Shown here piece by piece: positions 27,198-35,027 of a DNA stretch of 64,000 nt. Below the pieces are notes generated by a model. It was not told the origin of the DNA and did not search any database. It was given only the letters and a program-made list of their open reading frames with translations. The translations under genes and the position numbers were made by a program. How positions within the stretch are numbered: position 1 is the stretch's first letter; each line of letters starts with the position of its first letter. This DNA is from Paenibacillus bouchesdurhonensis (lineage in GTDB: Bacteria; Bacillota; Bacilli; Paenibacillales; Paenibacillaceae): assembly GCF_900155685.1 (NCBI RefSeq), contig NZ_LT732548.1, positions 4,135,492 to 4,199,491 on the forward strand. Reading direction: 5' to 3'.

Positions 27198-28350
27198 CCT
27201 GCCGTCCCCCAGTCTCAATCGAATGACTTCCGTTGTATACACTGCGGCAAAGCTTGAGCATATCCTTCTGAAATGCCGGTGAATGCAGCGGGGAGCCCTG
27301 TCCCGTTCCTTGGCTCCATGAAGGAATATTAGGAAGCGTAACCTTAGCTGTCATCCCCGCTCTGGGCATGTCATGAACCAGTTCTCCCATGCATCTATTG
27401 ACTGTAAACAGCGTCTTCCCCATCATTTCGCGGAATAGAGACGAATCTCTCCGCTCTATATGAGACATCCACAGTCCGTTCTTACGCATCGAGTTCCACT
27501 CATCGGTTAATAGCCAGATTAGCTTGTCACAGCGTTCCAGCACCGTTGATGTCCGCACGTTCGGATATGAATCAACGTCGACGATAATCGCATCGTAAAG
27601 ACCGCTATTTGCAATGAATTCAATAAGTCCTGCCGTGTCCTTGCGATCCATTTCCAGCATTTCATTCATATTGTCGAGCGGCCCAAAAGTATCTCCCTCT
27701 AGGAAGGAATCTCTGTATACATAGGTCGAGAGCTCTCGTTTCAATGGTTCGTCACGCTCCCCTGCCGCCTTCAAATCGTATAGAAGCCTGGCAAGCCCTT
27801 GCGCCTCATTCTGTCCTTCCCCCAGAAGCCGACTCTGAAATAAAATACCGCTGCTGATCGTCTCCAGATTAAGATAAAAAGCCTTGCATCCCTCCCCGGC
27901 AAGCTGCTTCATCAAATGGATCGCCACCGTCGTCTTGCCGCATCCGCCAACTGCGGAATATATTCCGACGACCAAAGCCTTGCCCTCCACCGAGCCTCTG
28001 CCCCCTGCTCCTCCCCGAGCACATTCCAGCACAGCGGATAGAAGCAGAGGCAACGGTTGAAATTTGGAGAGGCTCTTCCCCTGGACATTCCCCTCCCCGC
28101 CTTCATCAAGGCGAATCCAGGGCACCTGCAGAGCTCCGCCGCCGCCCAGCCAAGCCTCCAGAAACGTATTCTCCGCCAGAACGAGATCCACAAATAGCCG
28201 ACTCGACCCCATGTGCCGTACAAAAGCATCCTGGCGGCTGAATGCCGTTACGGAGAAACGGCGATCAAACTCGCTATGGCGAACATAATACAGAAAAGGC
28301 TCAATATACTGCTCATCCTTAACGGCCAGAATAAGCCGAACTGGAACCAC
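27190..28350 (-). CDS. CpaE/TadZ-like P-loop ATPase
   Basis: About 386 residues from GTG 28350 (AAGGGGGT upstream, spacing a little long; GTG 28386 is inside the terminator stem and less likely). An N-terminal receiver-like region of about 100 residues is followed by a MinD/ParA-type ATPase with the deviant Walker A YSAVGGCGKTT. Walker A' aspartates are in IIVDVDSYPN. In other species TadZ/CpaE places the pilus machine in the cell. First gene of the Tad operon. Confidence 0.87.
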   Translation of the reverse strand: MVPVRLILAVKDEQYIEPFLYYVRHSEFDRRFSVTAFSRQDAFVRHMGSSRLFVDLVLAENTFLEAWLGGGGALQVPWIRLDEGGEGNVQGKSLSKFQPLPLLLSAVLECARGGAGGRGSVEGKALVVGIYSAVGGCGKTTVAIHLMKQLAGEGCKAFYLNLETISSGILFQSRLLGEGQNEAQGLARLLYDLKAAGERDEPLKRELSTYVYRDSFLEGDTFGPLDNMNEMLEMDRKDTAGLIEFIANSGLYDAIIVDVDSYPNVRTSTVLERCDKLIWLLTDEWNSMRKNGLWMSHIERRDSSLFREMMGKTLFTVNRCMGELVHDMPRAGMTAKVTLPNIPSWSQGTGQGSPLHSPAFQKDMLKLCRSVYNGSHSIETGGRQGD

Positions 28351-28376
28351 TCTTACCACCAACCCCCTTGGAACGC

Positions 28377-28423
28377 AAAAAAGCACCGCCCAATAACCGC
28401 TTTACGGTTGTTGGACGGTGCTT
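28377..28423 (-). terminator. Terminator hairpin in front of the Tad operon
   Basis: On the minus strand a 19-base-pair stem (AAGCACCG...CGGTGCTT, loop TAAAG, a few mismatches) is followed by TTTTTT. It ends about 27 bases before the CpaE start codon. It can end the transcript of the DCC gene upstream, and, because a promoter-like element lies between, may also act as an attenuator. Confidence 0.85.
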
Positions 28424-28451
28424 CCGCCGTTCATTCCTGAAATTTACAGTT

Positions 28452-28480
28452 AGAATACCATAATTAGCAAACTCTCGCAA
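28452..28480 (-). promoter_or_regulatory. Candidate sigma-A promoter of the Tad operon
   Basis: TTGCGA (28480-28475), 17-base spacer, TATTCT (28457-28452) with TGG just before the -10 (extended -10 like). It lies downstream of the DCC gene stop and upstream of the terminator hairpin. The predicted start near 28445 would give a leader of about 95 bases that contains the hairpin. Confidence 0.5.
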
Positions 28481-28496
28481 GGCCTTTTTTACATGG

Positions 28497-28931
28497 CTAT
28501 CCGTCCTGCAAAAAACGCTCCTTGTTATCCTTCGTAGGAACAAGACATGTCTCATCCTTGCCGAACCATCGATAACGATTGGCTGCCACTACGCGATACA
28601 CGGCATCCCTTATGAATCGCGGCACAATGATAAACCCGTAAGCCAGCGGCCAAGGAAAACGCAGCCCCTTCGCGATGCGAAGCGCAGCAGATGACCGCGT
28701 ATAGTAAGCGCCATTCTGATAAAGTACAATCGTATCGATCCGCTCGGAGGAAATATCCTGCCGGGGGCTGCCCTGCAATATTCTCTTCCCGGCTTCCGAC
28801 TGGAGGGAAGCGAATCGAAAGCGGCGCCCTGGGTCGCGCTTTATAATAAATTTGACCGCGCCCTGGCATAAATGGCATACGCCATCAAACAAAACTACAT
28901 TTTGCTCCTGCCCCGTCTTTCGTGTCATCAT
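28497..28931 (-). CDS. DCC-family (DUF393) thiol-disulfide oxidoreductase-like protein
   Basis: 144 residues. The defining motif DGVCHLC (about 16-22) near the N-terminus and the later TIVLYQNG and RYRWFG segments match DUF393. These are small thioredoxin-like proteins with a D-x-x-C-x-x-C site; their substrates are not known. AAT-rich sequence separates it from the sugar operon; a terminator follows. Confidence 0.9.
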   Translation of the reverse strand: MMTRKTGQEQNVVLFDGVCHLCQGAVKFIIKRDPGRRFRFASLQSEAGKRILQGSPRQDISSERIDTIVLYQNGAYYTRSSAALRIAKGLRFPWPLAYGFIIVPRFIRDAVYRVVAANRYRWFGKDETCLVPTKDNKERFLQDG

Positions 28932-28969
28932 CGCTCACCTCACTTTAGAACGATTATAACATTTCAAAT

Positions 28970-30457
28970 CTAATGAAGCTTCTTAATTCTCAGGGCAATT
29001 CCCGGCTTGGCCGGCAGCTCGATCGTGCTTGTCCCGCTAAGCACACCCTCGACCGGAGTTATTGTCATCTCCCAAGTATCGATGATTTCCGCCAGGTAGC
29101 TGCTCTTCTCATCCAGCTCAGCTACAAAATAGGCCGGACGATGAATTCCGAAGTAGCCCAAATAGTACTCTCCCTCTATCCCGATCGTTTCCATTTGCCG
29201 CATCGTAAACAACGGTTCGCTTCCCTCGGGCAGTTGTTCTATAAAAAGTCGCAGGAAGGATATTCTCTTCGGGCTGCTCCCTTGAAGCTCTCCTCCCTTG
29301 GCCCACCATATTTCACCGTCGGGGTGAAGATAAGTCTCGCCATGGCCGGCATACCCCCCGCGGACTGCCGCCTCCCAGAAGCGGTGGGTCATTTCCTCTC
29401 CCGTTATATTTCCCCAGCGAAAAGGCACATTGCCCTCATACAGGCATTCATCAATGACGATGGGCTTGCTGTAAGCTCTTTGCCACTCGCGCACCAGAGT
29501 AACATCCCAATGCTGTATACTGCAATGCGTAACCCAATCGCGGCTGTGATCATAAAAAACTACACTGGCCGGCTCATACATCCTCGTACCGTTATGAATC
29601 GAGCGGAGATGTCCGTACGGATCCTCGGCTTGGACAATTTGAAACAGAGCATCCCACTGACTCATGGTTTTCTCATTCATAAAATCATATTCATTGGCCA
29701 GAGACCACCATACGTTGCGGAAAGAAGCAAGCCTGGCTATGATATACCGCAAATATCTCTGATCTGCTTCCGTCGGCATCCGGTCAAAGCCCCATCTTCC
29801 TTCATCATAAGGATGAAAAAGGATAAGATCCGCTTCGATCCCCAGCTTAAGCAGCTCATCAATATGGCCTTCCAATCTTCTAAAGAAGGAGGGGTTGAAT
29901 CTCATAAGATCAAACCCTTCCTCTGGACTGCCTTCGTACGGAAATTCTACCGGATCGGTGGCATTGAAGCTGTAATTCTTCGGAAATACAGTCATGCGCA
30001 GCTTGTTAAACGGCGACCTGCCAAGAGAATTCATCGTACGCCGTCTAACGTCTTCAGGCTGATGAATCCAAGCATAACACGTCGTCCCAAATGGATGATA
30101 AGCTGTTCCATCCGCATAACAGAAATGTCTTTCGTCTTTTACCTTAACGTAACCGTGATTGTTTGCGGCGGGAGCTGTACATTCAAATGTACCCGATACA
30201 CCATGAAGCTCCGGCATCCTGCTATTTATTACGTAGGACCAGATCCCGATATCATTAGGCATGAATCGCAGCCGGTATATCCCGTCTCCATCGTAAAATC
30301 CCTTCACCTTAATGGATTGAGAGCCCTTCTTGAAGATTGCGCTCCATATATCGTCACTATAAGGATCACTTTGTTCTGGAGCCGAAATAGCAAGCTCAAA
30401 TCTGTCCCACTGCTTTACAATAGCTGAAGACGTATCCAACTGACCTGAATGCAGCAA
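28970..30457 (-). CDS. DUF5060/apiosidase-like glycoside hydrolase
   Basis: About 495 residues. The start is most likely TTG 30457, which has a perfect AAGGAGGT six bases upstream; the frame is open farther up, into the permease gene, without such a site. An N-terminal beta domain (DUF5060, about 10-90) precedes a TIM barrel of the DUF4038/apiosidase type, with the candidate acid/base region WSLANEYDF and a nucleophile region near IVIDECLYEGN. A C-terminal DUF5605-like beta domain closes the protein. No signal peptide, so it acts inside the cell on imported sugars. Last gene of the transporter operon. Confidence 0.82.
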   Translation of the reverse strand: MLHSGQLDTSSAIVKQWDRFELAISAPEQSDPYSDDIWSAIFKKGSQSIKVKGFYDGDGIYRLRFMPNDIGIWSYVINSRMPELHGVSGTFECTAPAANNHGYVKVKDERHFCYADGTAYHPFGTTCYAWIHQPEDVRRRTMNSLGRSPFNKLRMTVFPKNYSFNATDPVEFPYEGSPEEGFDLMRFNPSFFRRLEGHIDELLKLGIEADLILFHPYDEGRWGFDRMPTEADQRYLRYIIARLASFRNVWWSLANEYDFMNEKTMSQWDALFQIVQAEDPYGHLRSIHNGTRMYEPASVVFYDHSRDWVTHCSIQHWDVTLVREWQRAYSKPIVIDECLYEGNVPFRWGNITGEEMTHRFWEAAVRGGYAGHGETYLHPDGEIWWAKGGELQGSSPKRISFLRLFIEQLPEGSEPLFTMRQMETIGIEGEYYLGYFGIHRPAYFVAELDEKSSYLAEIIDTWEMTITPVEGVLSGTSTIELPAKPGIALRIKKLH

Positions 30458-30491
30458 GCGATAACCTCCTTGATCTACTATATCTGTTGTT

Positions 30492-31337
30492 TTATCCCTT
30501 GATCCCGGTTGTAGCGATTCCTTCCACAAAATACTTCTGCATCGAGAAGAAGAGAATCAAGCTAGGAACTAAAGACAATACGGACATGGCAAACATCGGC
30601 CCCCAGGACGATTCTCCGGTCGAATCCATGAACAGCCGCAGTCCAAGCTGTACCGTGTAAAGAGCAGAATCATTAAGATACAGCAGCTGGCTGAAAAAAT
30701 CATCCCATGTCCACATAAAGGAGAACAATGCAGTAGTGACTAACGCGGGAAAGGCGAGCGGCATAATCATGCGGTAATAAATCTGCACAGGCCCGCAGCC
30801 GTCAATCCGTGCCGATTCATCCAATTCCCTCGGCAAACCCCGGATGAACTGAACCAGCAGGAAAATAAAAAATGCCTCTGTAGCGAGAAACTTAGGCGTA
30901 ATCAGCGGAAGGAAGCTGTCGACCCAGTCGATATTTTTAAACATAATATACTGCGGTATTGTCTTGACGTGCTGCGGCAGCATAATCGTGATCATCATCA
31001 TGGCAAACCAAAGCTTCTTCAGACTGAAATCCAGCCGTCCAAAAGCGAAGGCTGCCATCGAACAGGAGATCAGATTACCAATAATGACAAAGACGCATAT
31101 GAGAATAGAGTTCCAAAAATATATGCCGAAGCCGCGTCCGGCAATCCCTTTCCATCCATCGGCATAATTGCCGAAGGTGAACTCTTTAGGCCAAAGGCTC
31201 AGGTCGCTAAAAATATGTTGACTTGGCTTCAGCGAGCTCATGAACATCCAAATGACGGGGTACATCATCAGTACTCCCAGCAAAATTACAAAGCAATGCT
31301 TTAGAAGCACCGTATAATTTTTTGTCGTCCGTTCCAT
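30492..31337 (-). CDS. Sugar ABC transporter permease, MalG type (CUT1)
   Basis: 281 residues from ATG 31337 (GGAGGGG nine bases upstream). Six membrane helices and the EAA loop (ELDESARIDGCGPVQIYYRMIMPLAFPAL) are seen. The C-terminus ends ...GIATTGIKG as usual in the family. Pairs with the upstream MalF-type permease and the binding protein; the ATPase must come from elsewhere (MsmX/UgpC type is usual in this group). Confidence 0.93.
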   Translation of the reverse strand: MERTTKNYTVLLKHCFVILLGVLMMYPVIWMFMSSLKPSQHIFSDLSLWPKEFTFGNYADGWKGIAGRGFGIYFWNSILICVFVIIGNLISCSMAAFAFGRLDFSLKKLWFAMMMITIMLPQHVKTIPQYIMFKNIDWVDSFLPLITPKFLATEAFFIFLLVQFIRGLPRELDESARIDGCGPVQIYYRMIMPLAFPALVTTALFSFMWTWDDFFSQLLYLNDSALYTVQLGLRLFMDSTGESSWGPMFAMSVLSLVPSLILFFSMQKYFVEGIATTGIKG

Positions 31338-31341
31338 GGTT

Positions 31342-32325
31342 TTATTCCCCTCCATCCCCATATGTCACCCAATGCTTCGAGGAAGCGAATATAACGGCTG
31401 TAAATATGCCAATAATCACAAGAAGTACCCAAGCCATCGCGGAAGCATAGCCCATTTCAAAGAAAGAGAAGCCTTTAAGATATAAATAAAGGGTGTAGAA
31501 CATCGTCGAGTCTAAAGGTCCGCCTTTCCCGCCGCTTACGATAAACGCAGGGGTAAATGCCTGAAACGAGCTGATAATTTGCATAATCAAGTTAAATAGA
31601 ATGATAGGGGACAGCATAGGGATCGTAATACTCATAAACTGCTTGAATTTGCCTGCACCATCAATCTGGGAAGCCTCATAGTAGTCCTGAGGGATCTGCT
31701 TCAGCCCTGCCAGAAAAATAATCATCGAGGAACCGAACTGCCAGACCGACAAAGCAACCAGCGACGATAAGGCATACTTAGGATTGGACACCCAATCCGG
31801 CGCCTGAATGCCAAAGTAATCCAGGAGAAAGCTATTCACAACACCGCCACCGCCGAACATTTTTCGCCAAAGCACGGAAATGGCCACGCTTCCTCCCAGC
31901 AATGTCGGAATATAATAGATTGTTCTATATAAGCCAAGACCTCGCATGCCCTTGTTCATAAGTATTGCTACCAGCAAAGCAAAGGCAAGCTTAAGAGGAA
32001 CCGAGCTAAAGACATAGGTGAAGGTTACCTGTAATGATTTTATATAGCGCGGATCGTGATTGAACATCGTGTCGTAGTTGGCAAGACCGACCCATTTAGA
32101 TGGTGTAAGCAAGTCAAAATCGGTGAAAGATAAATATAACGAAGAAATCATCGGTATAAGTGTCAGAACAAAGAAACCGATAAACCAGGGCAGTAAAAAA
32201 AAGTATGCCGTTGCATTACGCTTCCACCACGTTACTAACGGGCGGCTGCCGGCCCGGTCATCTTGACCGGGCGCTGTTGGTGTAACTGCAGCCTGACTCA
32301 ATGTGCGCTCATCCTTTCTGTCCAT
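31342..32325 (-). CDS. Sugar ABC transporter permease, MalF type (CUT1)
   Basis: 327 residues with six helices, the first near 35-55. The EAA loop is YYEASQIDGAGKFKQFMSITIPML. The 30-residue hydrophilic N-terminus is Pro/Arg-rich. It starts seven bases after the binding-protein stop and ends five bases before the MalG-type start, so it is part of one transcript. Confidence 0.93.
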   Translation of the reverse strand: MDRKDERTLSQAAVTPTAPGQDDRAGSRPLVTWWKRNATAYFFLLPWFIGFFVLTLIPMISSLYLSFTDFDLLTPSKWVGLANYDTMFNHDPRYIKSLQVTFTYVFSSVPLKLAFALLVAILMNKGMRGLGLYRTIYYIPTLLGGSVAISVLWRKMFGGGGVVNSFLLDYFGIQAPDWVSNPKYALSSLVALSVWQFGSSMIIFLAGLKQIPQDYYEASQIDGAGKFKQFMSITIPMLSPIILFNLIMQIISSFQAFTPAFIVSGGKGGPLDSTMFYTLYLYLKGFSFFEMGYASAMAWVLLVIIGIFTAVIFASSKHWVTYGDGGE

Positions 32326-32331
32326 TACACT

Positions 32332-33651
32332 CTAATTCGCTTTATTCACTGCCGCTTCCGCCGCAGATACGACATCCGTCGCTGCTTCTGCCGGCGATTT
32401 AGTCCCAAATCCTACAGCCATAGCCGCATTATTCAGTTGTCCGTCGAATTCGCTAATGTTCGGAAGCTCGCGATCCATCGTACTGGCCGTACCTGTTGAG
32501 AGATTAAAGTATTCGTAAATCTTCTTATCAATATCGGAACCTTCGCCGATCAGCATTTCTCTTACCTTCTCTGAGCCCGGAATGCCGCGGTCGTTGCCGA
32601 GGATTTTAGTGGCTTCCAGATCGTTAACCATAAAATCGATGAACATAGCCGCTTCCTTCGGATGCTTGGATTGCTTACTGACCGTCATGAACTGACTCGG
32701 CTGAATCCACAAGCCAGAGCGCTTCTCGTCTTTGGCTGCCGGCAGCAGGCTAACGCCCAATTCATCCTGCATGGCATTTTGGAAGCCGGACATTTGGTTC
32801 GACCATACAAGCGACATCAATACTTTGCCCTGTACAAGCAAGGATACATCCGGGCTTGTCTCTGACATGGAGGCCGTTGCTTCGGAGGTAGGAACAATCC
32901 CTGCTTCCCGGAAGCCCTTCCACATGTTGAACCAATTTTCAATATCCTCCTTGGCAAAAGCTACTGCACCATCGCGATAAAAGGTTTTGTCCTGCTGACG
33001 AAGGAAGTAGTTCAGATAATGCGGGAAAAATGATTGATCCGCAAAGGCATAAACGCCTTTGTCCAGCTTTGCCACCGCATCCTTGCCAAATGCCTCAAGC
33101 TCTTCCCATGTCATGTTATCCTTCGGCGGCTGAAGTCCCGCCTTCTCCAATAATGCCTTGTTATAAATAAGCCCAAGCACATTGGAACCCAGGCTGATTC
33201 CGTATTGTTTGCCATCCATAGCTCCTGCTTCGATCACATTCTGGTCAAAATTATCTACATTGATCTCCTGTCCCATATAAGGGGTCAAATCCATTAAGGC
33301 ATCCTTAGAAACGTAGTCTGGATAGTTATTGCCGAGCTGCATCAAATCCGGTGGATTCCCGCCAGCAATTTGTGTAGCCAGCTTGTCGAAATATCCATCA
33401 TTGCCCATGTATTCCGGGTTGACTTTAATATGCGGATATTTCTCCTGGAACTTTTCAATGACCTTTAATGTCGCATCATGTCTGGCCTGAGAGCCCCACC
33501 ACATAATTCGGAGGTTCACCTTCTCCTCCCCGGCGCCTTTTGATGTACTTGCAGCATTCTTACCGTTTTCGCCCCCGCTTCCCGAGCAGGCTGTAACGAC
33601 GAGCAGCATTAGAACCAGTAAAGCTGTCAACAGTTTCTTCTGAATTTTCAT
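32332..33651 (-). CDS. Extracellular sugar-binding lipoprotein
   Basis: 439 residues. The signal peptide ends in the lipobox VVTAC (Cys22), so the mature protein is lipid-anchored at the outer face of the membrane. The body is a family 1 solute-binding protein (LRIMWWGSQARHDATLKVIEKF; MWKGFREAGIVP...). GGGGGAACT precedes the ATG. A cre-like site lies 64 bases upstream of the start. It delivers oligosaccharide, probably rhamnose-containing given the hydrolases, to the two permeases. Confidence 0.93.
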   Translation of the reverse strand: MKIQKKLLTALLVLMLLVVTACSGSGGENGKNAASTSKGAGEEKVNLRIMWWGSQARHDATLKVIEKFQEKYPHIKVNPEYMGNDGYFDKLATQIAGGNPPDLMQLGNNYPDYVSKDALMDLTPYMGQEINVDNFDQNVIEAGAMDGKQYGISLGSNVLGLIYNKALLEKAGLQPPKDNMTWEELEAFGKDAVAKLDKGVYAFADQSFFPHYLNYFLRQQDKTFYRDGAVAFAKEDIENWFNMWKGFREAGIVPTSEATASMSETSPDVSLLVQGKVLMSLVWSNQMSGFQNAMQDELGVSLLPAAKDEKRSGLWIQPSQFMTVSKQSKHPKEAAMFIDFMVNDLEATKILGNDRGIPGSEKVREMLIGEGSDIDKKIYEYFNLSTGTASTMDRELPNISEFDGQLNNAAMAVGFGTKSPAEAATDVVSAAEAAVNKAN

Positions 33652-33714
33652 GTTAGTTCCCCCATTCTGTTTTTTAAATGCTAGAAATCCTTCTATTTAT
33701 ATTTAAAAAAAGAG

Positions 33715-33728
33715 AGTAACCGTTTTCA
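33715..33728 (-). promoter_or_regulatory. cre-like site before the binding-protein gene
   Basis: On the minus strand TGAAAACGGTTACT matches the CcpA cre consensus TGWAANCGNTNWCA at 13 of 14 positions. It sits between the upstream glycosidase gene stop (33750) and the binding-protein start (33651), which suggests glucose repression of the transporter part. Confidence 0.65.
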
Positions 33729-33749
33729 TAACTTGTAGTTCATTCAAGC

Positions 33750-35027
33750 TCAATCGCTTAAATGCAAAGCAAGTGCAGGCTTGCCGGCAAGCTCGTCAAC
33801 CATATTCAGCACTAGCATATTCCAATTCAGGAATCCGCCGTTCATGACGGGCTGCCCACTGGCCGGATCATAATATTCATGGAGCGTTCCGCTTCTCTCC
33901 AGGTCGCTGCCGAAAAGCAATACCGTTTTTCGAGCAATCTCCTTCGCCTCTGCCTTGAATCCGTAGTTCATTAATCCGCGGAACGCTACGTAGTTGACGA
34001 TTCCCCAGATCGGCCCAAGCCAGTTTGACGGATTATTGGTCGCCGAAATATTATACATTTTCTCATCCATAGCAAGCGAAGGAACTCCATAGGGACTGTT
34101 GAAAGTATTTTTGTCCGCGAGATGCAATCCAGATAAATAAGCGCTTTGCTCCAGCGTCGCTGTTCCCGACCATAAGGGAATAAATCCACTCCAAGCGCGA
34201 ACTTTAATCGGCAGCGTCTTCCAGAAGACACCTAGTCCCGTATGGAACCAATCGAACTGACGTGTTTTAATGTCGACATCCACTGAGTAGAAAAACTTGT
34301 CCCTTGGATCCCAGCATTCTTCCTGAATCGCCAACTCCAGCGTCCTGGCTTTCTCCAAATAATGTTCCCTTCTGCCCATAAATCCCCATTTGCTGCAAAG
34401 TAAAGCCATGGCTTTCAGTTCGCTGACCATAAATGCATTTAAATAAATATTAGCCGTTGAATATTTCGGTCTTCCGAAGGTCGCTGGATCATTGTCCATC
34501 CCAATCATGATGTCGTCCGCCCAAACATATAGTTTGCAGTTCTCATGATAGTAATCGCGGTCATAGCAGCCGAAATACTTTTCTAACCCTTCAACGTATT
34601 GGCGTGCCCACTCGTAATCGCCGCAATGTCCCGAAATAAGGGCAATGTGCTGACTCAGAAACGGCTTGTGCATATTGAGCTTGAAACCTTCCTTGCGCTT
34701 GCATATAAGATAAGGCTCCTCTGTCTTGCCCTTCTCAATCATCATGGGAATATAGCCATCCTCCTGCTGATGATCAAAGAAGTTATGGATACTTCCCTTC
34801 GCGTACGGTGTCACTGCTCCCACTGGAAGCAGGCTGCCCTCCAAATTCAGCAAGGCGTAGGCCGACCAGAAAGAATCCCAATCCCATAGATTCGCGCTAT
34901 ACACGGATCCTGGGTCTATAAAAGGATATTTCAAATAATGCGACGGTTCCTTCAAGCAGCCTACAGCTTGTTCAGCTATGAAACTACGAAGCAAGGTCAC
35001 ATGCTGATCATAGCTATTCGTGTTCAT
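33750..35027 (-). CDS. MGH1/trehalase-like glycoside hydrolase
   Basis: 425 residues from ATG 35027 (GGAGG six bases upstream). It is an (alpha/alpha)6-barrel type protein with the motifs LWDWDSFWSAYALLNLEG near the start and SNWLGPIWGIVNYVAFRGL near 325, as in the mannosylglycerate-hydrolase/GH63-like families. No signal peptide, so cytoplasmic. The start overlaps the end of the rhamnosidase gene by 14 bases. The exact sugar is not predictable; a side chain of a rhamnose-containing glycan is plausible. Confidence 0.8.
   Translation of the reverse strand: MNTNSYDQHVTLLRSFIAEQAVGCLKEPSHYLKYPFIDPGSVYSANLWDWDSFWSAYALLNLEGSLLPVGAVTPYAKGSIHNFFDHQQEDGYIPMMIEKGKTEEPYLICKRKEGFKLNMHKPFLSQHIALISGHCGDYEWARQYVEGLEKYFGCYDRDYYHENCKLYVWADDIMIGMDNDPATFGRPKYSTANIYLNAFMVSELKAMALLCSKWGFMGRREHYLEKARTLELAIQEECWDPRDKFFYSVDVDIKTRQFDWFHTGLGVFWKTLPIKVRAWSGFIPLWSGTATLEQSAYLSGLHLADKNTFNSPYGVPSLAMDEKMYNISATNNPSNWLGPIWGIVNYVAFRGLMNYGFKAEAKEIARKTVLLFGSDLERSGTLHEYYDPASGQPVMNGGFLNWNMLVLNMVDELAGKPALALHLSD

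Noticed and set aside
28973..30427. A 484-codon open frame on the plus strand
   Set aside because: It is antisense to the whole DUF5060/apiosidase-like gene, has no known motif and no ribosome site; long shadow frames are common opposite such genes.
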